Below, in pieces: positions 35,194-44,053 of a DNA stretch of 64,000 nucleotides. This DNA comes from Actinomycetes bacterium (GTDB lineage: Bacteria; Actinomycetota; Acidimicrobiia; Spongiisociales; JAHEDJ01), in assembly GCA_024641245.1 (NCBI GenBank), contig JAHEDK010000001.1:62001-126000 (forward strand), in the 5' to 3' direction. Within the stretch, counting starts at the first letter, position 1, and the number at the start of each line of letters is the position of its first letter. A model generated the notes under the pieces. The model was not told the DNA's origin. It was given only the letters and a program-made list of their open reading frames with translations, and made no database searches. The position numbers and the translations under genes were made by a program.

Positions 35194-36407
35194 CACCTGC
35201 CTCGCATCCAACCAACGAACGACTCGCTCCACAGGGCGATAGCGCCGTTGTACTCGGCCCGCTCTCGCACTTCTCGATCCGTGGACACCACGATCACGTC
35301 GCCGGGGAGAACTGCGGCCAATCGAACGACCTCATCGTCGGCGCTCCGGACGAACCGTGTTTCGATAGGACCGGGGATCGTTGCTTCCTCCGCGGTCGAG
35401 TCGAACACGAGGACGATCGGCAACGGACCCTTCGCCAAACGTCGGAGGCGAATCAGGCCCTCCCTGACCTGTTCGCGCAACTCCGGAGTGGAAAACCTGC
35501 TCTCGTCGAGCTGGAACGAAACGTTGTATCCGTCCACAACAAGAGTGACCGGTCGCTCCTGCTGCAGCATCCAACGGATTGCATCGACCTGATCCGGCCG
35601 GATACCGTCGGGAACGACGAGCGGAAGAGGCTTGTCGCCCCTGACATCGGCATCGGTGGAGCGCGGGCGCATCGCCACCATGACCTCATCTAGCGTCTTG
35701 GCCATCTCAAGGGGATCACCCGTCCGCCAGATCCGCGGGCTGCCGTCGTCGTCGCCCGTACGCTCGGCCCGCCGTTCTTTGAGCAACATGTGCTTCAGCG
35801 ACTCGATCCGGCCATCGGCCTCGATTAGGTCTGTCCGCAACCGATCGACCTCGGCACGTGCCTGCAGCACTTCCTTCTCGAGATCTACCGAAGGTGAGGC
35901 TGCCGCCGTCCGGGCGGCCTCGGCGGCGATCCTCGCTTCCTTGACCTTCTTCTCCGCCGTCCGCCGGGCTTCCGCAAGTGCGGCCCGAGCTGAGCGCTCC
36001 TTCTCTTTGGACGCCTCGAGGGCCGACTTCATCCGCTCCAACGCCTGTTCGAGCGCAGCTACTTCTGTGCCCATCTGCGATTGCTCACGATCAGCATTCA
36101 ACGCTGCGAGGCGTTGCTCCCAATCCTCCGGCCGGTGCAGAAAGAGACCCGCAGCTGCCAGACGAGGCTCGCCCGAGTTCGGGTCTGCCTCCACCAGAGC
36201 ATCGGTGACCTTGTCGCGTAGCCACGCGTTCTCATCGATTTCGTAGAACAGGCTCCGGGCGTAGGGTGGGGTGAGCCGCCGGCCGGAGTCTTTCGCAACT
36301 TTCCGCACAGAGGCCGGGATCTCTTCGGGTTCCAGGTCCCGCAAGACACCGCGGGCAGCTTCGAGGACCGGGTCGAGCAGCTTCAAGAGGGTGTTGGAAC
36401 ACTTCAC
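35193..36407 (-). CDS. NYN-domain (YacP-like) protein with central coiled coil
   Basis: This is a 404-aa protein. Residues 1-110 form a helical region. Residues 125-225 form a long heptad-rich coiled coil of Glu, Ala, Arg and Leu. The C-terminal YacP-like NYN domain (about 285-404) has VTLVVDGYNVSFQLDESRF, LPIVLVFDSTAEEATIPG and GDVIVVSTDREVRERAEYNGA, with the acidic residues of a PIN/NYN ribonuclease site. It probably acts on RNA. The start is taken as GTG at 36407, with a weak SD; the 13 residues upstream in the track read through repeat copy B. Confidence 0.83.
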   Translation of the reverse strand: MKCSNTLLKLLDPVLEAARGVLRDLEPEEIPASVRKVAKDSGRRLTPPYARSLFYEIDENAWLRDKVTDALVEADPNSGEPRLAAAGLFLHRPEDWEQRLAALNADREQSQMGTEVAALEQALERMKSALEASKEKERSARAALAEARRTAEKKVKEARIAAEAARTAAASPSVDLEKEVLQARAEVDRLRTDLIEADGRIESLKHMLLKERRAERTGDDDGSPRIWRTGDPLEMAKTLDEVMVAMRPRSTDADVRGDKPLPLVVPDGIRPDQVDAIRWMLQQERPVTLVVDGYNVSFQLDESRFSTPELREQVREGLIRLRRLAKGPLPIVLVFDSTAEEATIPGPIETRFVRSADDEVVRLAAVLPGDVIVVSTDREVRERAEYNGAIALWSESFVGWMRGR

Positions 36408-36435
36408 GCCGGCCAGGGTACAAACCTCATGGACA

Positions 36436-36484
36436 TTTCTGCGCAATGCAATGGACCGTCACACGTCAATGCATTGCGGAGAAA
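36436..36484. repeat. Palindromic repeat family, copy B
   Basis: Arms TTTCTGCGCAATGC and GCATTGCGGAGAAA flank a 21-nt spacer. The arms are identical to those of copy A 32 kb away, and the spacers share the motif TGGACC and CACAC. It lies between the start of the NYN gene and the stop of the DksA-like gene. There is no U-tract. Confidence 0.85.
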
Positions 36485-36485
36485 C

Positions 36486-36827
36486 TCAGGGTCGGGCGGC
36501 GCCGGCGCTGCAGACGACACACCGGGCGGTGGATGGGATCGCCTCGAGGCGCTCGAGCGGGATTCGTTGGCCGCAGCCGTCGCATATGCCGTAGGTTCCC
36601 TGTTCGAGCTTGCTGAGAGCTCGATCGATGTCGGAAATAGAGCGAGAAATCGACCGGGCCGTTGCAGTGGTACTGATCCGCTCGACGGCTTCAGTGGTTC
36701 CGTCGCCAACGCGTTTGCCAAAAGAAACATTGGCACCAGCCTCCGGAGGGGCCGTCAATGAATCGAGCTCCATGGCCAGTTCGGCTCTTCTCGTTCGCAA
36801 CCCATCGGCCGTGTTTCCGTGACGCAC
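36486..36827 (-). CDS. DksA/TraR-family zinc-finger protein
   Basis: This 113-aa protein has a helical N-terminal region. A DksA-type C4 zinc finger closes it: YGICDGCGQRIPLERLEAIPSTARCVVC, followed by a short tail. Such proteins bind the RNA polymerase secondary channel and adjust transcription. The acidic coiled-coil tip seen in true DksA is not obvious here. The GTG at 36827 has GGAG 11 nt upstream; the ORF track adds 72 residues. Repeat copy B starts two bases beyond its stop codon. Confidence 0.82.
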   Translation of the reverse strand: MRHGNTADGLRTRRAELAMELDSLTAPPEAGANVSFGKRVGDGTTEAVERISTTATARSISRSISDIDRALSKLEQGTYGICDGCGQRIPLERLEAIPSTARCVVCSAGAARP

Positions 36828-36920
36828 TCGAGACTCTCCAGGCTCCCCGAGAAGGAGGTCGACAAGTCCCGACCTTCTCAACGGTATTCGTAGATCCACC
36901 ACTACAGTGACGGGCCCATT

Positions 36921-38888
36921 ATGGACAACCCGACGACAACCATCCCAAGCGGCACCGTGACCTTTCTCTTCACGGACGTCGAAGGAAGCACTCGTCGTTG
37001 GGAGGCGCACCGCGAGGCCATGACAGAGGCAATGGCCCGTCACGATTCGATCGTGCGGACGTCGATCGAATCCAATGGTGGCACCGTATTCACGACGGCG
37101 GGCGATGAGTTCTGCTCGGCCTTCTCATCACCGCAAAACGCGATTCGGGCCGCAATTGATGTCCAGATCAAGCTGGCTGCTGAGGATTGGGGTGACGTAG
37201 CACCCTTTCTCGTCCGCATGGCACTTCATACCGGAAACGCAGACGAGCGGGACGGAGATTACTTCGGACCGCCCCTCAATCGATGTGCCCGTCTGCTGTC
37301 GATAGGACACGGTGGTCAGATCCTCCTTTCGGCGGTCACTGCGCAACTGGTGGTCGGCGACCGGCTGGCAGGTGTGAGCCTCATCGACCTGGGTGGACAT
37401 GCGCTCAAAGACCTGGATCAACCTGAGCATGTTTTCCAGGTCATCCACCCGGAACTCAAGCCTGGGTTCCCAACACTGCGATCGAGCAGCCCGGTGCGGG
37501 ATGCGGCCGATCTTCTGGCTGAAGGACGACAGGCCTATTCGTCGCAGAAATGGGAGGCCGCCTATCAGGCGCTCAGTGCGGCAGGCGAATCTATCGAACT
37601 GGATTCTGAAGACCTGCAACGGCTTGGAGAGACTGCATATTGGACCGGCCGCACCGACGAGGCCGTGACCGTAAAGGAAAGGACCTACGGGAACCTCGTG
37701 CGAGAAGGCAAGACGCAGGCTGCCGCCCTCACCGCGCTCGACCTCGCTTTCCTCTACAAGTACCGACTTGCGACCGCCGTTTCCAAGGCCTGGGCCGTCC
37801 GGGCCGCGACCCTCGTTCGTGATGCCCCAGGAACCGAAGCTCACGGATATCTATTGCGCTGGCAGAGCGTAAATGCGTACGAAAGCGAAGGGGAACCCGA
37901 TAGAGCTCTCTCCCTGGCAGACCAAACGATCGCAGTAGGCATCGAACTGGGGAACAGGAGTATTGAAGCTCTCGGGCTCATGGACAAGGGCCGGTTCCTC
38001 GTTGCAATGGGCCGGGTCGACGAGGGTATGGCACTCGTTGACGAGTCGATGGTTGCGGCAGTTTCGGGTGAGCTGGACCCCGACGCCACAGGTCGAAACT
38101 ACTGCAACATGCTTTCGGTCTGCGATCAAGTAGCCGACTACCAGCGGGCGGCCGAGTGGAGCGACGCCGCCGAAGCATGGTGCAGCCAACACTCCGATTC
38201 AGCCTATCCCGGCATATGCAGAGTCTTCCGCGCAGAGTTGAAGTGGTTACGTGGCGACTGGGAAGCGGCCACAACCGACCTCAACCGCGCCGTGGATGAA
38301 CTCACCGGCTACACGCCGATCATCGGTGCAGCCCTCTATCAGATTGGCGAGGTCGAGTTACGAGCGGGCAAACTCGACGAGGCCGAGGCTCACTTCCGGT
38401 TGGCCCATGAGCATGGATTCGCTCCTCTCCCGGGACTGGCGCAGCTCCGGTTGGTCGAAGGCAATGCGGCAGCTGCAGAACGGCTACTGCTCGACGCACT
38501 GGAGGACCATCCCCAACCCCTCGATCGCGCCAAGTATCTCCCGTCACTGATCGACACAGCGTTGGCACTCGGCAACCTCGAACAGGCACGCCCGTTCCTG
38601 GCGGAATTCGAGAAGACTTCCGAACTGTGCCATTCCGATGCAATGAGTGCAACGGCAGCCGACAGACGGGCGGCGATCGCCGTCGCCGAGGGACGCCCGC
38701 TGGATGCGATCCGAGACCTGCAGTCGGCTATCAAGAAGTGGATGGGACTCCAGATGCCCTACGAGGCAGCCCAATCGCGCCTCCACCTGGGTGACATCCA
38801 TCGCGCCGTCGGTAACGAGGCCGCCGCGTTGATGGAGATTGAGTCGGCGGCCGCCACGCTTGAACGGCTTGGCGTAATTCGTGCCTGA
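36921..38888 (+). CDS. Class III adenylate/guanylate cyclase with TPR domain
   Basis: This is a 655-aa signalling protein. Residues 10-180 form a class III cyclase: TVTFLFTDVEGSTRRWE with the first metal Asp, TTAGDEFCSAF with the second, and PLNRCARLLSIGHGGQILLS with the transition-state Asn and Arg. Residues 195-650 are helical repeats of TPR type. GDEF replaces the usual GDG turn, but both Asp ligands are kept, so activity is plausible. It is unlike the other cyclase at 14537 in lacking a zinc ribbon and ATPase domain. The ATG at 36921 gives the conserved N-terminus. Confidence 0.87.
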   Translation: MDNPTTTIPSGTVTFLFTDVEGSTRRWEAHREAMTEAMARHDSIVRTSIESNGGTVFTTAGDEFCSAFSSPQNAIRAAIDVQIKLAAEDWGDVAPFLVRMALHTGNADERDGDYFGPPLNRCARLLSIGHGGQILLSAVTAQLVVGDRLAGVSLIDLGGHALKDLDQPEHVFQVIHPELKPGFPTLRSSSPVRDAADLLAEGRQAYSSQKWEAAYQALSAAGESIELDSEDLQRLGETAYWTGRTDEAVTVKERTYGNLVREGKTQAAALTALDLAFLYKYRLATAVSKAWAVRAATLVRDAPGTEAHGYLLRWQSVNAYESEGEPDRALSLADQTIAVGIELGNRSIEALGLMDKGRFLVAMGRVDEGMALVDESMVAAVSGELDPDATGRNYCNMLSVCDQVADYQRAAEWSDAAEAWCSQHSDSAYPGICRVFRAELKWLRGDWEAATTDLNRAVDELTGYTPIIGAALYQIGEVELRAGKLDEAEAHFRLAHEHGFAPLPGLAQLRLVEGNAAAAERLLLDALEDHPQPLDRAKYLPSLIDTALALGNLEQARPFLAEFEKTSELCHSDAMSATAADRRAAIAVAEGRPLDAIRDLQSAIKKWMGLQMPYEAAQSRLHLGDIHRAVGNEAAALMEIESAAATLERLGVIRA

Positions 38889-38897
38889 CCCCCAATA

Positions 38898-38926
38898 TTG
38901 ACATCGCCCGGGCTTTGGCCCATACT
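38898..38926 (+). promoter_or_regulatory. ilv operon promoter
   Basis: TTGACA (38898-38903), a 17-bp spacer and CATACT (38921-38926) form a near-consensus housekeeping promoter. Transcription would start about 38933, just before the ATG of the leader peptide at 38937. Confidence 0.72.
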
Positions 38927-38936
38927 GCCGCTCCAC

Positions 38937-38969
38937 ATGTTCGCAACAGAGATCCTCGTACTTCAATAG
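38937..38969 (+). CDS. ilv leader peptide (attenuator)
   Basis: Ten codons read MFATEILVLQ and end in TAG. Four of the ten, in a row, are Ile, Leu, Val, Leu, the end products of the operon downstream. That is the expected make-up of a branched-chain attenuator peptide. No SD is visible, and the predicted transcript start is only a few bases away, so it is probably translated from a nearly leaderless mRNA. Confidence 0.7.
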   Translation: MFATEILVLQ

Positions 38970-39000
38970 GCACATACGTCACAACCAGGACGTGTGTGCC
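38969..39000 (+). promoter_or_regulatory. Hairpin in the ilv leader RNA
   Basis: GGCACATACGTC and GACGTGTGTGCC pair (11 of 12 Watson-Crick plus one wobble) around an 8-nt loop. The left arm begins at the last base of the leader-peptide stop codon, so a ribosome finishing the peptide would open it. It lies 8 nt before the terminator stem. Confidence 0.7.
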
Positions 39001-39008
39001 CTCCGATG

Positions 39009-39031
39009 CCCTCCCCGCCGGAGGGTTTTTT
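39009..39031 (+). terminator. Attenuator terminator before ilvB
   Basis: CCCTCC and GGAGGG form a GC-rich stem with a 5-nt loop, followed by TTTTTT. It is a textbook intrinsic terminator placed between the leader peptide and ilvB. A second CCCTCC at 38999-39004 could compete for the same right arm. Confidence 0.8.
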
Positions 39032-39053
39032 GTATCCCGACCGAAGGAACACG

Positions 39054-40757
39054 ATGAACACAATCAGCGGAGCCCAGGCAGTCATCAAGGCACTGGAACG
39101 CGAGGGCGTCGACATCGTATTCGGCGTGCCGGGAGGAGCGATCCTCCCGGCCTACGACCCGCTGTACGACTCCCCGATTCGACACGTCCTGGCTCGCCAT
39201 GAGCAAGGCGCCGGTCACATGGCAGAGGGATACGCCTGGGCGACGGGCAAGGTGGGGGTCTGCATCGTCACCTCCGGGCCGGCTGCCACCAACCTGGTAA
39301 CACCGCTGGCGAACGCCCTCATGGATTCCATTCCGATCGTCGCCATCACCGGGCAGGTAGCAACCACCTCGGTCGGCAACGATGCATTCCAGGAGGCCTA
39401 CACCACCGGGATCACGATGAATGCCACGAAGCACAACTACTTCGTTACCAATCCCGACGACATCCCCGATGTCATTCACGAGGCGTTTCACATTGCCGCG
39501 ACGGGACGGCCGGGGCCGGTGTTGGTCGATCTCCCCAAAGACATCCTCAACGCGCACCTCAAATGGCACAAACCACCGAAGCTGGACCTGCCCGGATACA
39601 AACCGACGGTCGAAGGCCACCCGCGCCGGATACTGGAAGCAATAAAACTGATCGAGTCTGCCCACCGACCCGTCATCTACGCGGGTGGTGGGATCATCAA
39701 GGCGAACGCGTCGGATCACCTTCGGAGGTTCGCCGAGCAAACGAACGCCCCCGTCGTAACGACCCTCATGGGTCTCGGTGGGTTCCCCGGTACCCACGAC
39801 CTCTTCCTCGGGATGCCTGGCATGCACGGGACGTACGCAGCCACAACGGCGATTCAGAAGGCCGACCTTCTCATTGCGCTCGGAGTCCGCTTCGACGACC
39901 GGGTCACCGGCAACCCGGACTTCTTCGCCCCGCACGCCAGCGTGATCCACGTCGACGTCGACCCAGCAGAAATCGGCAAAGTCCGTCAGGCAGAAATCCC
40001 GATCGTCGGGGATGTCGGCCGGGTTCTGGAACAGATGCTCGAAGCCTGGGCGAACAGGCCGGCCCCCGATCACAAGGAATGGTTGGATAGGGTGAAGAGC
40101 TGGCGCGCCGACAACCCGGTTCGCTTCGACCAGAACCCCAACGGACCGCTGAAACCGCAGTTCGTGATCGAGGAGCTCTACAGGCGGACGGGTGGCGACG
40201 CCATCGTCGTGTCGGGAGTCGGCCAGCACCAGATGTGGACCGCACTGCACTGGAAGTTCTCCAGACCGCGCGAATGGATCAACTCCGGCGGGCTCGGCAC
40301 TATGGGCTTCGGCGTTCCCGCCGCCATCGGCGCCAAAGCCGGAGCGCCCGAGCGAACGGTCTATCTGATCGACGGCGACGGATCGTTCCAAATGACGCAT
40401 CAAGAACTGGCGACCGCCTCGGCGGAAGGTTTCCCGATCAAGATCGCCCTCATCAACAACGGTGTACACGGCATGGTCCGCCAGTGGCAGACCCTCTTCT
40501 ACGGAAGCCGCTATTCGGGGAGTGAGCTGGGCCGGGACACAGTCAACTTCCCAATGCTCGCCGAAGCGATGGGCTGCATCGGTATGCGGGTCGAAACACC
40601 GGGAGAGGTCGGCCCGGCAATAGAGAAATCGCTCTCGATCAACGACCGGCCGGTCCTGATCGAGTTCGTCGTCGATCCGGACGAGATGGTATTCCCGATG
40701 GTTCCGGCAGGCGGCTCGAATGACCAAATCATCCTTGGACCGGAGGACCTGGAATGA
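39054..40757 (+). CDS. ilvB: Acetolactate synthase, large catalytic subunit
   Basis: This 567-aa ThDP enzyme makes acetolactate and acetohydroxybutyrate, the first common step of Val, Leu and Ile synthesis. Motifs: VFGVPGGAILPAYDPL, the ThDP glutamate in LARHEQGAGHMAEGYA, and the cofactor-binding GDGSFQMTHQELATASAEGFPIKIALINN. FAD-region residues are also present. The ATG at 39054 follows AAGGA. It is the first gene after the leader peptide and terminator. The stop is 58 bp before ilvN. Confidence 0.97.
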   Translation: MNTISGAQAVIKALEREGVDIVFGVPGGAILPAYDPLYDSPIRHVLARHEQGAGHMAEGYAWATGKVGVCIVTSGPAATNLVTPLANALMDSIPIVAITGQVATTSVGNDAFQEAYTTGITMNATKHNYFVTNPDDIPDVIHEAFHIAATGRPGPVLVDLPKDILNAHLKWHKPPKLDLPGYKPTVEGHPRRILEAIKLIESAHRPVIYAGGGIIKANASDHLRRFAEQTNAPVVTTLMGLGGFPGTHDLFLGMPGMHGTYAATTAIQKADLLIALGVRFDDRVTGNPDFFAPHASVIHVDVDPAEIGKVRQAEIPIVGDVGRVLEQMLEAWANRPAPDHKEWLDRVKSWRADNPVRFDQNPNGPLKPQFVIEELYRRTGGDAIVVSGVGQHQMWTALHWKFSRPREWINSGGLGTMGFGVPAAIGAKAGAPERTVYLIDGDGSFQMTHQELATASAEGFPIKIALINNGVHGMVRQWQTLFYGSRYSGSELGRDTVNFPMLAEAMGCIGMRVETPGEVGPAIEKSLSINDRPVLIEFVVDPDEMVFPMVPAGGSNDQIILGPEDLE

Positions 40758-40815
40758 GCGAGTCTGTGAACCCCCGGCCACCAACTGAGGTCCGCCTGCG
40801 ACCCTGGAGTGCTTC

Positions 40816-41313
40816 ATGAACCAGCACACACTCTCCGTTCTCGTCGAGAACAAGGCCGGCGTCCTGGCCCGGGTTTCCTCGCTCCTGGCCCGGCGTGGGT
40901 TCAACATCCATTCCCTGGCAGTGGGACCGACTGCCGACGAGGGGATCTCCCGGATGACGATCGTGGTGGATGCGCCCGAACTCGAGCAGGTGAAGAAGCA
41001 ACTCCACAAGCTGATCAACGTCGTCAAGATCACAGAGTTGGATAGGGCGACCGCAGTCGAGCGTGAGATCTCCCTCGTGCGAGTCTCCACCGACGGTCAG
41101 AAACGAAGCGACGTGCTCGAGGTGGCCACCTTGTTTGACGCCGTCGCCGTTGACGTTGGGGTCTCGACCATCATGTTCCTGGTGACCGGGTCACCAGACA
41201 AGGTCAACGATTTCGTAGAATTGGTGCGGCCGTATGGTATCGCCGACCTCGTCAAGTCAGGGCGCGTCGCTTTGGCACGGGACCAGAAGAGCCGTAAGTT
41301 GCGAGCGATCTAG
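40816..41313 (+). CDS. ilvN: Acetolactate synthase, small regulatory subunit
   Basis: This 165-aa protein has an N-terminal ACT domain (HTLSVLVENKAGVLARVSSLLARRGFNIHSLAVG) and a C-terminal ALS-type ACT domain. It confers valine feedback on the large subunit. The ATG is preceded by GGAG. It lies between ilvB and ilvC, 12 bp before ilvC, in the usual actinobacterial ilvBNC order. Confidence 0.96.
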   Translation: MNQHTLSVLVENKAGVLARVSSLLARRGFNIHSLAVGPTADEGISRMTIVVDAPELEQVKKQLHKLINVVKITELDRATAVEREISLVRVSTDGQKRSDVLEVATLFDAVAVDVGVSTIMFLVTGSPDKVNDFVELVRPYGIADLVKSGRVALARDQKSRKLRAI

Positions 41314-41325
41314 AAGCGAGGATTC

Positions 41326-42336
41326 ATGGCAACGATCTACTACAACGATGACGCCGACCCGTCGATCATCAAGGGCCGCAAGGTCGCGATCATCGGATAC
41401 GGCAGTCAGGGACACGCCCACGCCCTCAACCTGAAGGATTCCGGCGTCGATGTCGTCGTTGGATTGCGTGAACGTTCTGCCCGCCGTGCAGAAGCGGAAG
41501 CGGAGGGTCTGCGGGTGGCGACGCCCGCAGAAGCGGCCGCCGAAGCCGACTTCATCATGATGCTCACACCCGACCAGAACATGGCCGCACTCTACGAGCA
41601 CGAGATTGAACCCCATCTCGAAGAGGGCGATGCATTGTTCTTCGCCCACGGATTCAATATCCATTTCGGGGCCATCATCCCCCCGGAGCATGTCGACGTC
41701 GCCATGGTGGCGCCTAAAGGCCCCGGCCATCTCGTCCGCCGCACCTACACCGAAGGTTCCGGCGTGCCGTGTTTGCTCGCCGTGCACCAGGACCACACCG
41801 GTGTGGCGCACGACCTCGGACTCTCCTACGCATGGGCCATCGGCGGTGGCAGGGCCGGAGTACTGGAGACGACCTTCAAGGAAGAGACCGAAACGGACCT
41901 CTTCGGTGAGCAGGTCATCCTCTGCGGTGGCGTCTCCTCGCTGATCAAAGCGTCGTTCGAAACCCTCGTTGAGGCCGGATACCAGCCTGAGTCGGCTTAC
42001 TTCGAGACGCTTCACGAACTCAAATTGATCGTGGACCTCCTCTACGAAGGGGGCCTGTCCTACATGCGCTTCTCGGTGTCCGACACCGCCGAGTACGGCG
42101 ATTACACCCGCGGTCAGCGAATCGTCACCGACGAGACGAAAGCCGCCATGAAGGACATACTCACCGAAATCCAATCGGGCGCGTTCGCGCATGAATGGCT
42201 GGCGCAGGCCAAGGAAGGCGCACCTTTCCTCCTCGAGCAGCGCGCCAAGGGACGGGACCATCAGATCGAACAAGTCGGAGCAGATCTGCGACGCTTGATG
42301 CCGTTCCTGGACCAGAAGGTGGCGGACGACGCATGA
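41326..42336 (+). CDS. ilvC: Ketol-acid reductoisomerase (class I)
   Basis: This 336-aa enzyme isomerises and reduces acetolactate. The Rossmann motif [19 protein letters not shown] lies at about residues 22-40, and the cofactor loop [16 protein letters not shown] keeps Arg and Ser that favour NADPH. Metal ligands are in [32 protein letters not shown] and the [14 protein letters not shown] block. The length is typical of the short class I form. GAGG precedes the ATG. Its stop overlaps an ATG of a small open frame before leuA. Confidence 0.97.
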   Translation: MATIYYNDDADPSIIKGRKVAIIGYGSQGHAHALNLKDSGVDVVVGLRERSARRAEAEAEGLRVATPAEAAAEADFIMMLTPDQNMAALYEHEIEPHLEEGDALFFAHGFNIHFGAIIPPEHVDVAMVAPKGPGHLVRRTYTEGSGVPCLLAVHQDHTGVAHDLGLSYAWAIGGGRAGVLETTFKEETETDLFGEQVILCGGVSSLIKASFETLVEAGYQPESAYFETLHELKLIVDLLYEGGLSYMRFSVSDTAEYGDYTRGQRIVTDETKAAMKDILTEIQSGAFAHEWLAQAKEGAPFLLEQRAKGRDHQIEQVGADLRRLMPFLDQKVADDA

Positions 42337-42377
42337 GAGATGGGATCGGCTCGAGCGGATGGTGGCTGGCGCTTCGC

Positions 42378-42408
42378 CGGCCGGGCGACCACTAGGTCGG
42401 CCCGGCCG
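42378..42408 (+). other. Strong hairpin between ilvC and leuA
   Basis: CGGCCGGGCGACC and GGTCGGCCCGGCCG pair with one bulged G around a 4-nt loop. The stem is nearly all GC. No U-run follows, so it is not a standard terminator; it may stabilise or process mRNA between the ilv and leu genes. Confidence 0.7.
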
Positions 42409-42514
42409 CAATAGGCACAGGGCCATCGTCGGGTTGCTGTAGGCAATTGCACGCAGCTCAAAGCTCGCATCCGATCGTCCGCATCCACCGTTCACCACAG
42501 GAGATCCTCACACC

Positions 42515-44053
42515 ATGTCTGACAAGCTGATCATTTTCGATACCACCTTGCGCGACGGAGAACAGGCACCCGGTATCGCCCTCAACTCCGATGAGAAACT
42601 GGCCATCGCCTTTCAACTGGCCAAGCTGCGCGTCGATGTAATCGAGGCGGGTTTCGCCGCCTCCTCAGATGGTGATTTCGAAGCGGTGTCTCGCATCGCC
42701 AAGGAAGTGAAGGGGCCGGTCATTGCGAGCCTGGCTCGCTGTGTCCCGAACGATATCGACCGTGCATGGGACGCGGTGCGCCACGCCGACCGGAACCGGA
42801 TTCACGTCTTTCAATCCACTTCGCCGATCCACATGGAACGAATGCTTCGCATGACCCCGGAAGAGGTGATGCAGTCGGTCAAGGAGGGCGTAGCGCGTGC
42901 CCGCAGCTACACCGATAACGTCGAGTTCTCACCCCAGGACGCCACACGCTCCGACCCCGATTTCATGCTGGCCGTCTGCCGGGCAGCCGTTGAGGCCGGG
43001 GCTACCACGCTCAACATCCCGGACACCGTGGGCTATGCCACCCCGAGCGAGTATGTCGAGCTACTGACCCGGGTGTATACGGAAGCGCGCGGCGCCAACG
43101 AGGACGTCATCATCTCGACCCACTGCCACAACGACCTCGGTCTGGCGGTCGCCAACTCGCTCTCGGCGATCGCGGCCGGCGCCCGGCAGATCGAAGGTGC
43201 CATCAACGGCATCGGCGAACGAGCGGGCAACACGTCCACCGAAGAGATCATCATGGCCATCAGGACTCGTGAGGATCAGTTCGGCGTCGAGATCAGCGCA
43301 GATACAACCGAGATCGTCGAGACATCCCGACTCGTGTCCAGACTCACCGGATATCCGGTCCAGTTCAACAAGGCAGTCGTCGGACGCAACGCGTTCGCCC
43401 ACGAGTCCGGCATCCACCAGCACGGCATGCTGCGCGACCGGGAGACGTACGAAATCATGGATCCGGCTGCCGTCGGTCACGTCAGCCAGATCGTTCTCGG
43501 CAAACACTCGGGCAGGGCCGGTTTCGCCGACGCACTCCGCAAGATGGAGATCGTTCTCGAGGATGAGGACTTCGAGCGGGCATTCGAGCGCTTCAAAGAG
43601 CTGGCCGACCGCAAAGGGGAGATCAGCGAGGAAGACCTGCGGGCGATCGTCGACTACACCTCGTCCAAGGATTCTGAGCTGATCCACCTGGTCAGCATGC
43701 ACGTTGCCGGCGGCAACGAGGTCACACCGCAGGCCAGTGTGAAGGTCGAGACGCGCGGCCTCACTCTCGAATACGAAGCGGAGGGCGACGGCATGGTGCA
43801 CGCCACGTTCGCGGCCTTGAAGAAAGCATTCGGAATCGATGCACGGCTGGTCGACTACCGGGTCGTTCCCGTGACCCGAGGTGCCGACGCAATGGCCGAG
43901 ATCAACGTCGTCGTGCAGATGGGGGGTCGTGCCTATGCCGGTCGATCGGTCGACACGGATGTCGTGGGCGGATCGGCGCGTGCCTTCGTCAACGCGCTGA
44001 ACAAGGCGGCCCAGCAAGTCATCGCAGAAACCGTCGGCGAGGTTCAGGCATGA
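42515..44053 (+). CDS. leuA: 2-isopropylmalate synthase
   Basis: This 512-aa enzyme condenses acetyl-CoA with 2-oxoisovalerate, the first committed step to leucine. It opens [20 protein letters not shown], with metal ligands in [14 protein letters not shown] and [14 protein letters not shown], and has [15 protein letters not shown]. The C-terminal LeuA regulatory domain (about 390-500) is complete, with the allosteric leucine-binding fold. GGAGA precedes the ATG. It belongs to the shorter bacterial LeuA type. Confidence 0.96.
   Translation: MSDKLIIFDTTLRDGEQAPGIALNSDEKLAIAFQLAKLRVDVIEAGFAASSDGDFEAVSRIAKEVKGPVIASLARCVPNDIDRAWDAVRHADRNRIHVFQSTSPIHMERMLRMTPEEVMQSVKEGVARARSYTDNVEFSPQDATRSDPDFMLAVCRAAVEAGATTLNIPDTVGYATPSEYVELLTRVYTEARGANEDVIISTHCHNDLGLAVANSLSAIAAGARQIEGAINGIGERAGNTSTEEIIMAIRTREDQFGVEISADTTEIVETSRLVSRLTGYPVQFNKAVVGRNAFAHESGIHQHGMLRDRETYEIMDPAAVGHVSQIVLGKHSGRAGFADALRKMEIVLEDEDFERAFERFKELADRKGEISEEDLRAIVDYTSSKDSELIHLVSMHVAGGNEVTPQASVKVETRGLTLEYEAEGDGMVHATFAALKKAFGIDARLVDYRVVPVTRGADAMAEINVVVQMGGRAYAGRSVDTDVVGGSARAFVNALNKAAQQVIAETVGEVQA

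Noticed and set aside
38979-41090. 703-aa open frame antisense to ilvB and ilvN
   Set aside because: It has no start context or domain, and lies opposite two strongly recognised genes. High GC lowers the number of stops in the opposite frame.
41257-42498. 413-aa frame antisense to ilvC
   Set aside because: It is the complement of a clearly coding gene and has no recognisable motif.
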